The position numbers were made by a program, and so were the translations under genes. A stretch of 5,061 nucleotides of DNA from Clostridia bacterium (lineage in GTDB: Bacteria; Bacillota; Clostridia; Oscillospirales; Acutalibacteraceae), in the NCBI GenBank assembly GCA_017552845.1, contig JAFZOE010000060.1:1-5061 (forward strand). Reading direction: 5' to 3'. This document shows positions 1 to 5,061 of this stretch, piece by piece (within the stretch, counting starts at the first letter, position 1; the number at the start of each line of letters is the position of its first letter). The notes below the pieces were generated by a model. The model had not been told where the DNA came from. It saw only the letters and a program-made list of their open reading frames with translations, and did not search any database.

Positions 1-279
1 ATTATCCTTGACGAGGCGCAGAATACAACGAGCGAGCAGATGAAAATGTTCCTGACGCGTCTCGGCTTCAATTCAAAAATGGTTGTCACGGGTGATATTA
101 CCCAGATTGACCTGCCGGACGGCAAGAAATCAGGCCTCAAGGAGGCACTCGCGATTCTTAAGAATATCGAGGGTATAGGCATAACCCGATTCAGCGAAAA
201 AGATGTAGTCCGCCACCGCCTTGTTCAGGATATTATCAAGGCCTACGACAGAGTCGAGGAGGAGAAGAGGAAAAAATGA
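1..279 (+). CDS. phoH: PhoH-family ATPase, C-terminal part (5' truncated by window edge)
   Basis: These are the last 92 residues of a PhoH-like P-loop ATPase; the reading frame is open from base 1, so the N-terminal part with the Walker A loop lies outside the window. The fragment opens with the Walker B strand and acidic pair, IILDEAQN at residues 1-8. The family signature [10 protein letters not shown] follows at residues 30-39. The rest is the helical end of the ATPase core and a basic, lysine-rich tail ending in EEEKRKK. PhoH proteins are cytoplasmic, related to the helicase superfamily 1 core, and are thought to act on RNA; their exact role is unsettled. The gene sits directly before ybeY, its usual Firmicute position, and overlaps it by 4 bp (ATGA). 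Family members are typically a little over 300 residues, so roughly two thirds of the protein is missing. The family call is firm, but the biochemical role is not shown by this fragment. Confidence 0.95.
   Translation: MILDEAQNTTSEQMKMFLTRLGFNSKMVVTGDITQIDLPDGKKSGLKEALAILKNIEGIGITRFSEKDVVRHRLVQDIIKAYDRVEEEKRKK
257..270 (+). promoter_or_regulatory. Ribosome binding site region of ybeY inside the phoH end
   Basis: A purine-rich run lies just before the ybeY ATG at 276, with AGGAGG at 257-262 and a second weaker AGAGG at 266-270. The first has a long 13-base spacing and the second a short 5-base one. Being inside the phoH coding end, it fits translational coupling through the ATGA overlap. Confidence 0.6.
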
Positions 280-776
280 ATTCCAAGGTCAGAGTCATTA
301 TTTCAAAAGATGATAATGTCATCGTTCCCACGGGCGTGAGAATGCTCGTGAGGCGTTGCTGCACCGCTGTTCTGATAAATGAGCTTTTTGACGGCCCGGC
401 TGAGGTCAGTGTTACCTTTACAGATGATGTTCATATCCGCGAGCTCAATAAACAATACAGGGATATTGATAAATCGACCGATGTTCTCTCGTTCCCGCTT
501 GGTGAAAACGGCGAATACGACATAAATCACGATACGGGCGCGAAGATTCTCGGCGATATAGTCATTTCCATAGACCACGCCGAGGCTCAGGCTGAGGAAT
601 ACGGTCATTCCCTCCAGCGCGAAATCGGCTTTCTCACAGTCCACTCGATGCTTCACCTGCTCGGCTACGACCATGTCAACGGCGGGCTCGAGGAGGTCAG
701 GATGAGAGAAAAGGAAGAGACCGTGCTGACTAAGCTCGGCCTCAAAAGAAACGAAACTTACTATATGGGGAATTGA
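276..776 (+). CDS. ybeY: Endoribonuclease YbeY (16S rRNA maturation, zinc-dependent)
   Basis: This encodes a 166-residue cytoplasmic single-strand endoribonuclease of the UPF0054 family, which takes part in 16S rRNA 3' end maturation and ribosome quality control. The decisive motif is the zinc site H-x3-H-x5-H in [12 protein letters not shown], with His123, His127 and His133. Upstream are the other family landmarks: the [18 protein letters not shown] block (57-74), which contains the conserved arginine Arg62, and ILGDIVIS (91-98). Length is normal for the family, which is about 150-170 residues. The ATG start overlaps the phoH stop as ATGA, and a purine-rich SD region precedes it. Its neighbour era encodes a GTPase working in the same 30S assembly pathway; from general knowledge, physical or functional links between YbeY and Era are reported. 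No missing key residue is seen. Alternative identities are very unlikely. Confidence 0.97.
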   Translation: MNSKVRVIISKDDNVIVPTGVRMLVRRCCTAVLINELFDGPAEVSVTFTDDVHIRELNKQYRDIDKSTDVLSFPLGENGEYDINHDTGAKILGDIVISIDHAEAQAEEYGHSLQREIGFLTVHSMLHLLGYDHVNGGLEEVRMREKEETVLTKLGLKRNETYYMGN

Positions 777-778
777 CA

Positions 779-1285
779 GTGAAAAGCTTTCTCAAAGGAT
801 TTGTATATGCCGGCAGAGGAATTGCCTACTGCCTCGCAAAAGAGCGCAATATGCGCATTCATCTGACTTTTACGGTCTATATGTTCGGCTTCCTGACTGT
901 TTTTGATTTCTTTGAAATAAACAAAACGGAGTTTGCAGTGCTGATTGCTCTGTGCGCTCTTGTGATGTCGCTCGAGGCGGTCAATACCGCAATAGAGAGG
1001 GCAGTAGACCAGACCTCCAAGGAGATAACGGAGCTCGCGCGGGTTGCAAAGGATACGGCGGCGGGCGCGGTGCTGATTGCCGCAATCGCTTCAGTCATCT
1101 GCGGAATAATAATCATGTGGCAGCCCGAGGCCTTCAAAGCCATGTTTGAATATTACAAAACTCATTTTTGGGTTTTCGCTATTCTTATCCTGAGCATAAT
1201 TTTGTCTCTTGTTTTTATTTTCCATGGCAAAAAGAGGCAGAGCAACGAGCAGGAACTTAAAACGGAGAAAGAAAACAATGACTAA
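779..1285 (+). CDS. dgkA: DgkA-family membrane lipid kinase (diacylglycerol/undecaprenol kinase) with extra C-terminal helix
   Basis: This is an integral membrane kinase of the prokaryotic DgkA family, which phosphorylates diacylglycerol or, in most Gram-positives, undecaprenol to feed the lipid carrier pool for cell wall synthesis. With the GTG start at 779 it has 168 residues and begins MKSFLKGFVYAGRGI, a typical family N-terminus. Conserved elements are KERN (Glu22), the active-site block E66-x2-N69-TAIE73-x3-D77, and LARVAKDTAAGAV with Lys91-Asp92. The three family membrane helices lie at about 28-47, 51-69 and 94-114. A fourth hydrophobic segment at about 129-148 and a charged tail (149-168) extend beyond the usual ~120-140 residues. 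A TTG at 773 forms a TTGA overlap with the ybeY stop and would add two residues. I prefer GTG because GGGG at 767-770 is 8 bases upstream of it but only 2 from the TTG. The 3' end overlaps era by 8 bp. Substrate (undecaprenol rather than diacylglycerol) is inferred from lineage only. Confidence 0.93.
   Translation: MKSFLKGFVYAGRGIAYCLAKERNMRIHLTFTVYMFGFLTVFDFFEINKTEFAVLIALCALVMSLEAVNTAIERAVDQTSKEITELARVAKDTAAGAVLIAAIASVICGIIIMWQPEAFKAMFEYYKTHFWVFAILILSIILSLVFIFHGKKRQSNEQELKTEKENND
1264..1267 (+). promoter_or_regulatory. Ribosome binding site of era
   Basis: GGAG (in ACGGAGAAAG) lies 10 bases before the ATG at 1278, inside the dgkA end. It supports this ATG over the in-frame upstream ATG at 1209, which would add 23 basic residues not found in Era proteins and overlap the dgkA membrane helix codons. 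Confidence 0.6.
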
Positions 1286-2165
1286 AACCGTATTCACAGC
1301 GATAGTCGGCTGTCCGAATGTGGGCAAATCCTCGCTGCTCAACAGAATTCTCGGCAGCAAGGTCGCTATCGTCACTAAAAAGCCGCAGACAACGAGGACA
1401 AAAATTACCGGAGTGCTCACAAAGGGCGAAACGCAGTTTGTCTTTACCGATACTCCCGGCTATCACAGACCCAAGAATGTGCTCGGTCAGAAGATGATAA
1501 GGCAGATAGGCGAAGGCATCAGCGGAATGGATGCCTGCCTTTTCGTCACCGAGCCCGAGGGCGATATCAGAGAGGCGGAGACAGAGCTTCTTAACCGTCT
1601 CAAAAAAGAGAAGGCGCCGGTTGTGCTCGCGATAAACAAGACGGATACCGTCAGGGATAAAGAGGAGCTGATGAAAAAAATCATAAAGCTCACCTCAGCC
1701 TATGAATTCGAGGCGGTAGTGCCCGTGAGCGCCAAAACCGGCGAAAATGTCGATATCATAATCGAAGAACTTGAAAAGCTGGCATTTGAGTCCCCGCATT
1801 TCTTCCCCGATGATACTCTGACCGACCAGCCCGAGAGGGTTATCGCGGCGGAGCTTATAAGAGAAAAAATCCTGCTCCTGCTCGATAAAGAGGTCCCGCA
1901 CGGAGTTGCCGTTTCCATAGAAAAAATGCGCGACAGACCGCAGACGGACCTAATGGATGTCGAGGCGACAATCTACTGCGAAAAAGAGAGCCATAAAGGT
2001 ATTATCATCGGCAAAAAGGGCGATATGCTCAAAAGGATTTCCACAAGGGCGAGGCAGGATATGGAAGCATTTTTCGGCTGCAGAGTCAATCTTCAGTGCT
2101 GGGTCAAGGTGAAAGAGGACTGGCGAAACCGCGAAGGGCTTATTCATAATTTCGGTCTTGATTGA
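1278..2165 (+). CDS. era: GTPase Era (30S ribosomal subunit assembly)
   Basis: Era is a GTPase that binds the 3' end of 16S rRNA and acts as a checkpoint in 30S assembly. The protein has 295 residues, the usual length of about 300. The GTPase domain shows all motifs: G1 GCPNVGKS (11-18), the switch I region with QTTRT (37-41), G3 DTPG (58-61), G4 NKTD (120-123) and G5 SAK (151-153). After a linker rich in acidic residues comes the C-terminal KH RNA-binding domain, with RVIAAELIREKILLLL at 187-202 as its entry and the GxxG loop GKKG at 245-248, followed by LKRISTRARQDME and the closing VKVKEDWR. The frame is open further upstream to an ATG at 1209, but the N-terminus MTKTVFTAIVGCPNVGKS from 1278 matches the family and has a suitable SD. 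It overlaps dgkA by 8 bp and is followed 8 bp later by recO, the standard neighbour in Firmicutes. Nothing essential is missing. Confidence 0.98.
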   Translation: MTKTVFTAIVGCPNVGKSSLLNRILGSKVAIVTKKPQTTRTKITGVLTKGETQFVFTDTPGYHRPKNVLGQKMIRQIGEGISGMDACLFVTEPEGDIREAETELLNRLKKEKAPVVLAINKTDTVRDKEELMKKIIKLTSAYEFEAVVPVSAKTGENVDIIIEELEKLAFESPHFFPDDTLTDQPERVIAAELIREKILLLLDKEVPHGVAVSIEKMRDRPQTDLMDVEATIYCEKESHKGIIIGKKGDMLKRISTRARQDMEAFFGCRVNLQCWVKVKEDWRNREGLIHNFGLD

Positions 2166-2169
2166 GGTG
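2164..2169 (+). promoter_or_regulatory. Ribosome binding site of recO
   Basis: GAGGTG overlaps the TGA stop of era and has good spacing to the ATG at 2174 (6 bases after GAGG). It argues against the in-frame TTG at 2162, which lies upstream of this SD and would add only four residues. Confidence 0.75.
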
Positions 2170-2173
2170 TAAG

Positions 2174-2902
2174 ATGTCAATAGTAACCGATGCTCTGGTG
2201 CTGAAGGTTTCCGACACCGGCGAGAGCGACAGACTGCTCTGGCTGCTGACCGCCGACTACGGCGTGATAAGGGCTTTCGCAAACAGGGCGAGCAAATCAA
2301 AGAGCAATATGCAGGCGGCTTCGCAGTCGCTCTGCTACGGCGAATTTACTATATATTCGGGCAAAGAGTCCTATACCGTGAATTCGGCGGTTGCCAAAGA
2401 AGTGTTTTTCGGCCTGCGTCAGGATCTGAAACTTCTTTCGCTCGGGCAGTATTTCTGCTCCCTCGCCTATGAGCTTATTCCCGAGGGTGAGCCTGCTCCC
2501 GAATCGCTCAGGGTAATTCTCAATTCTCTTTCATTTCTTCAGAGCGGAAGACGCAGCCCCGCTTTTCTCAAGGCTGTTACGGAGCTTAAGCTGATTTCGC
2601 TCGCAGGCTATTCTCCCGATTTATCGGGCTGTTCGGTTTGCGGAGCGAATCCCGCGGGGGATGTGCTTTTCTCCGTAAGTCAAGGCAGATTTACCTGCCG
2701 CGGGTGTTCAAAATACGGCAAACTCATCACTCCGGGAGTTCTGACCGCGCTTAAGCATATTACGCTGAGCCCTGTTGACAGAATCTATTCATTCACCCTT
2801 TCTCCCGATGATGAGAAACTTCTTGAAGCGGTTGCCGATGAATATCATCTCGCCCGCACAGGCAAGACCTACAAGGCGCTCGAATTCTACAAATCTATGT
2901 AA
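2174..2902 (+). CDS. recO: DNA repair protein RecO (recombination mediator)
   Basis: RecO works with RecR (and RecF) to displace SSB and load RecA on single-stranded gaps, and also anneals complementary strands. The protein has 242 residues, typical for the family. The N-terminal OB-fold is recognisable from MSIVTDALVLKVSDTGESDR (1-20), with the classic E-x-D-R/L pattern, then LLTADYGVIRAFANRASKSKS, which fits the family's conserved switch into a basic, DNA-binding strand. The middle part is helical (about 84-145). A zinc-binding finger of four cysteines sits at C153-x2-C156 and C175-x2-C178 (CSVCG and CRGC), a feature of many Gram-positive RecO proteins. The C-terminus is helical and ends in YKALEFYKSM, resembling the family's usual L-x-S-x-x-F/Y-L end. 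The gene starts 8 bp after era. The sequence of RecO is poorly conserved in general, so the position behind era strengthens the call. Confidence 0.95.
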   Translation: MSIVTDALVLKVSDTGESDRLLWLLTADYGVIRAFANRASKSKSNMQAASQSLCYGEFTIYSGKESYTVNSAVAKEVFFGLRQDLKLLSLGQYFCSLAYELIPEGEPAPESLRVILNSLSFLQSGRRSPAFLKAVTELKLISLAGYSPDLSGCSVCGANPAGDVLFSVSQGRFTCRGCSKYGKLITPGVLTALKHITLSPVDRIYSFTLSPDDEKLLEAVADEYHLARTGKTYKALEFYKSM

Positions 2903-2903
2903 C

Positions 2904-2910
2904 GGCGGTG
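2904..2910 (+). promoter_or_regulatory. Ribosome binding site that sets a TTG start
   Basis: GGCGGTG, close to the AGGAGGTG consensus, lies in the 13-bp gap after recO. Its GG at 2907-2908 is 7 bases from the TTG at 2916. There is no in-frame ATG nearby: the next is codon 35 and the previous one, at 2775, is deep inside recO. The SD therefore decides the TTG start. Confidence 0.7.
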
Positions 2911-2915
2911 ATTAT

Positions 2916-3794
2916 TTGAAGCTTGTTACTCCTACAGAAACAATACACGCCCGCCTCGGCGAGCTTAACGGAATCCGTCTTATCTGCGAAAGCGGCTTTG
3001 ACGGAATTGATTATTCCATGTTTCATATGAACGGCAGAAACAGCGTGGACTGCAGGCTCAACTCGCCCGGTTACAGGGAACATATAAAAAACGTGAAAAG
3101 CGTTGCCGACGGATACGACGTTACTTTTGAACAGTCCCATGCCCCTTTTCCGAGTCAGCGGGAGAATGACGCAATCTACAATAACAAAATGCTTGATATT
3201 TTAGCAAGGTGCGCCGAGATTTCGGCAATGCTGGGTATTGAGATGATGGTCGTCCACCCTGCATTTTACAAGCGTCATCCGCTCGAAAAGAATATAGATT
3301 TCTTCAATAAAATCGAACATATTGCGAGCGAAAACGGCATAAAAATCGCGATTGAAAATGTGTGGGGAGCCGACAGACGCGGGAATATAGTTCCCAATAT
3401 TGCCGGCGCGCGCTCCGATACGCTGAAAGCCCTGCTCGATTCGCTTGACTGCAGATATTTCACCGCCTGCGTCGATGTCGGCCACTGCGGCCTCGTCGGC
3501 GAAAAGCCGGAGGATATGATAAGAGAAATGGGCGGCAGAATCGGCTGCTTCCATATCCACGATAACGATAACAGAGAGGATATTCACACTCTGCCATATA
3601 CCGTGAAGCTTGACTGGGATTCTATTCTCAGGGCGATTGCGGATATAGGCTACGCCGGCAATTTCACTCTGGAGGCAGACAGATTCTTTGTAAATATGCC
3701 CGAAGACTTGCTGCCCGACGCGCTGAAATTCATGGCGGCGACCGGCAGGTCAATGATAAAAAGAATTGAGGAAATGAAGGCTGAAAATGGCTGA
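2916..3794 (+). CDS. Sugar phosphate isomerase/epimerase-like TIM barrel protein
   Basis: This 292-residue protein belongs to the xylose isomerase-like / AP endonuclease 2 TIM barrel superfamily, which includes sugar and inositol isomerases, epimerases and endonuclease IV. Visible landmarks in order are: N-terminal strand LVTPTET; FDGIDYSMFHMN (28-39) in an early strand; SHAPFPS (74-80) with His75; MVVHPAFY (111-118) with His114; IAIENVWG (145-151) with Glu147; CVDVGHCG (185-192) with Asp187 and His190; CFHIHDND (211-218) with His213, His215 and Asp216; and FTLEAD (250-255) with Glu253. The set Glu147, Asp187, His213 or His215, and Glu253 fits the divalent-metal site of the superfamily. No signal peptide is seen, so it is cytoplasmic. 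It is 13 bp after recO and overlaps the following methyltransferase gene by 8 bp. The TTG start is set by a good SD. I cannot name the substrate. An endonuclease IV role is less likely because length and motifs fit the sugar isomerase branch better. Confidence 0.85.
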   Translation: MKLVTPTETIHARLGELNGIRLICESGFDGIDYSMFHMNGRNSVDCRLNSPGYREHIKNVKSVADGYDVTFEQSHAPFPSQRENDAIYNNKMLDILARCAEISAMLGIEMMVVHPAFYKRHPLEKNIDFFNKIEHIASENGIKIAIENVWGADRRGNIVPNIAGARSDTLKALLDSLDCRYFTACVDVGHCGLVGEKPEDMIREMGGRIGCFHIHDNDNREDIHTLPYTVKLDWDSILRAIADIGYAGNFTLEADRFFVNMPEDLLPDALKFMAATGRSMIKRIEEMKAENG

Positions 3795-4593
3795 TTTTAT
3801 ATGTCCCGTATGCGGAAAGCCTCTTCCCTGCGATGGCGGAGTTTACCGATGCGGCAATAACCACTGTTTTGATAAATCGAAATTCGGTTATGTGAATCTC
3901 CTGCGTTCGAATTCCTCATCCTCAAAGCGTCACGGCGATGACCGTTTGATGATAAGGGCTCGGCGGGATTTTCTCTCAAAGGGATACTATTCCTTCCTGC
4001 TCGACGAGCTTTGCAAAGTGTGTGAAAAATATGCACCCAGGGATGCTCTTTTGATTGATGCGGGCTGCGGAGAATGCTACTATTCGTCGGGTATTCTGCA
4101 GAGATTTCCGTCATATTCCGCAATCGGAGCGGATATTTCAAAGGATGCGCTCGAATTTGCTCATAAGAGGGGCGTGGCTTTTCCGCTCTGCGTTGCGAGC
4201 ATATTTGATATGCCTTTTGAAAGCGGAAAAGCGGATATAATTCTGAACTGTTTTGCCCCCGATTCGCCTGTAGAATTTCACAGAATTCTTAAGGATAACG
4301 GTATTCTGATAAAAGTTATGCCGCTTGAAGAGCATCTTTTTTCGCTCAAGAGCGCGGTTTACGATAAGCCCTATGCCAATGAGCGCCCCGACACATCGGA
4401 GGAGGGCTTTGAACTGCTTGAATATCGCGAAATCAGGAAGAATATTGTTCTTGATAACAGCGAAGACATAATGAATCTTTTCTGTATGACTCCGTATTAT
4501 TACAAGACTGGCAGAGAGGATCAGCTCAAAGCTGAGGCCCTCCAAAAGCTTGAAACGCAGGCCGCTTTCGGTATAGCGGTTTTCAGAAAATGA
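3787..4593 (+). CDS. rlmA: RlmA-type 23S rRNA (guanine-N1)-methyltransferase
   Basis: This 268-residue SAM-dependent enzyme resembles RlmA of E. coli (G745) and TlrB-type RlmA(II) of Gram-positives (G748), which methylate N1 of a guanine in hairpin 35 of 23S rRNA, at the peptide exit tunnel. The N-terminal zinc finger has Cys6, Cys9, Cys22 and His26 (CPVCG, CGNNH), followed by the family stretch KFGYVNLL (32-39). GDDRLMIRARRDFLSKGYY (50-68) is the conserved linker. The Rossmann domain shows SAM motif I, DAGCGECYY (91-99), then GADIS (114-118) with acidic Asp116, CVAS with the DMPF turn (135-144), and NCFAPDSPVEF (154-164), matching the family's APxxxxE segment. The C-terminal MTPYYYK (234-240) matches the MTP motif of RlmA. 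The ATG overlaps the isomerase gene by 8 bp, with GAAGG about 6 bases upstream. In motif I a cysteine (97) replaces the usual second glycine. Which guanine is modified is not decided by the sequence; G748 is the lineage-based guess. Confidence 0.9.
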   Translation: MADFICPVCGKPLPCDGGVYRCGNNHCFDKSKFGYVNLLRSNSSSSKRHGDDRLMIRARRDFLSKGYYSFLLDELCKVCEKYAPRDALLIDAGCGECYYSSGILQRFPSYSAIGADISKDALEFAHKRGVAFPLCVASIFDMPFESGKADIILNCFAPDSPVEFHRILKDNGILIKVMPLEEHLFSLKSAVYDKPYANERPDTSEEGFELLEYREIRKNIVLDNSEDIMNLFCMTPYYYKTGREDQLKAEALQKLETQAAFGIAVFRK

Positions 4594-4597
4594 GGTG
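4592..4597 (+). promoter_or_regulatory. Ribosome binding site of the GH27-like gene
   Basis: GAGGTG overlaps the TGA stop of rlmA and leaves 7 bases after GAGG before the ATG at 4603. The arrangement is the same as at the era-recO junction and sets the start of the last gene. Confidence 0.75.
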
Positions 4598-4602
4598 AAG
4601 AG

Positions 4603-5061
4603 ATGAAAGATCATAAACGATTTGCCCCGACTCCGCCCATGGGCTGGAACAGCTGGGATTGCTACGGAGCTTCCGTCAACGAGGAGCAGCTCCGCGGCAA
4701 CGCCGATTATATGGCAAAATACCTGAAAGATTACGGCTGGGAATACATAGTCTGCGATATCCAGTGGTCCGAACCTACAGCAGACGGATTCGGTTACCAT
4801 TACTATTATCCTCTCTGTATGGATGAGTATTCCCGGTTAATCCCCGCCGAAAACCGCTTTCCCTCATCAGCGGGCGGCAAAGGTTTCGGGCCGATAGCCG
4901 ATTATGTTCATTCGCTCGGTCTTAAATTCGGCATTCATATCATGCGCGGAATTCCGCGTCAGGCGGTTCACGCAAACTGCCCGATAAAATGCGACGGCGT
5001 CACCGCGAGGGATATTGCTCTCGGCTGGTCCGTCTGCTCGTGGAATCCCGATATGTATGGC
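4603..5061 (+). CDS. GH27-like glycosidase (alpha-galactosidase family), N-terminal part, 3' truncated
   Basis: The first 153 residues of a clan GH-D TIM barrel glycosidase are visible; the frame is still open at the window edge. The opening APTPPMGWNSWDCYGASVNE (8-27) is the hallmark of GH27 (melibiase). It is followed by the helix LRGNADYMAKYLKDYGWEYIV (30-50), the strand motif CDIQWSEP (51-58), RFPSSAGGKGFGPIADYVHS (85-104) and LGLKFGIHIMRGIPRQAV (105-122). In classical alpha-galactosidases the strand-2 motif reads as a double Asp (DDGW or DDCW); here it is D52-I-Q-W55, as in a divergent subgroup of family members. No signal peptide precedes the barrel, so the enzyme is probably cytoplasmic and acts on imported oligosaccharides. 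The catalytic nucleophile and acid/base aspartates lie beyond the window. It starts 9 bp after rlmA with a good SD and so may be cotranscribed with it. Family placement is firm; the alpha-galactosidase substrate is not. Confidence 0.86.
   Translation, partial: MKDHKRFAPTPPMGWNSWDCYGASVNEEQLRGNADYMAKYLKDYGWEYIVCDIQWSEPTADGFGYHYYYPLCMDEYSRLIPAENRFPSSAGGKGFGPIADYVHSLGLKFGIHIMRGIPRQAVHANCPIKCDGVTARDIALGWSVCSWNPDMYG

Noticed and set aside
303..674. Minus-strand open frame inside ybeY
   Set aside because: Fully antisense to a conserved gene with an intact zinc motif, and the translation resembles no family.
952..1149. Alternative plus-strand frame inside dgkA
   Set aside because: It runs through the conserved active-site codons of DgkA in another frame and has no SD or recognisable content.
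1209..1277. In-frame upstream ATG extending Era by 23 residues
   Set aside because: The extension is basic, absent from Era proteins, and overlaps dgkA by 77 bp; the ATG at 1278 has a suitable SD and the family N-terminus.
2799..2818. Perfect 6-bp inverted repeat TTTCTC / GAGAAA with 8-base loop
   Set aside because: AT-rich, short, inside the recO coding region and without a T-run; such pairs are expected by chance.
2775..2915. In-frame extension of the TIM barrel gene into recO from an ATG at 2775
   Set aside because: It would overlap recO by 128 bp and give a low-complexity N-terminus without family similarity; the SD at 2904-2910 points to TTG 2916.
4138..4800. Long open frame on the minus strand, 220 codons, spanning the rlmA-GH27 junction
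   Set aside because: It lies antisense to two well-supported genes, its translation shows no recognisable motif, and it crosses their junction; it is a by-product of codon bias on the plus strand.

Overview
The window looks like chromosomal DNA of a low-to-moderate GC Gram-positive bacterium, most likely a clostridial Firmicute of the Oscillospirales/Ruminococcaceae type. This is an inference from three things: the Firmicute-type gene order phoH-ybeY-dgkA-era-recO, the SD-rich start regions (GAGGTG, GGCGGTG) with TTG/GTG starts alongside ATG, and the mix of AGA/AGG arginine and ATA isoleucine codons with GC-ending codons. No rRNA or other species marker is present.

All eight genes lie on the + strand and are packed with no real intergenic space: neighbours overlap by 4-8 bp or are separated by 8-13 bp. 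The first five form a housekeeping cluster. They are the 3' end of a PhoH-family ATPase (1-279), the rRNA-maturation endoribonuclease YbeY (276-776), a DgkA-family membrane lipid kinase with an added fourth membrane helix (779-1285), the ribosome-assembly GTPase Era (1278-2165) and the recombination mediator RecO (2174-2902). YbeY and Era both act on 16S rRNA 3' end maturation and 30S assembly. DgkA recycles undecaprenol or diacylglycerol, and RecO loads RecA at gaps. The cytidine deaminase gene cdd, often found between dgkA and era in Firmicutes, is absent.

The remaining three genes continue the same reading direction but are not part of the classical cluster. They are a sugar phosphate isomerase/epimerase-like TIM barrel (2916-3794), an RlmA-type 23S rRNA guanine-N1 methyltransferase (3787-4593) and the 5' part of a cytoplasmic GH27-like glycosidase (4603-5061, cut by the window edge). 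The isomerase and methyltransferase overlap by 8 bp and are probably translationally coupled.

I see no mobile element, CRISPR array, tRNA or rRNA gene, and no stretch over 13 bp without a gene. I do not see a new biological system here. The points most worth a second look are the extra helix in DgkA, the unusual substrate-binding motif of the GH27-like enzyme, and the unassigned TIM barrel tied to an rRNA methyltransferase.
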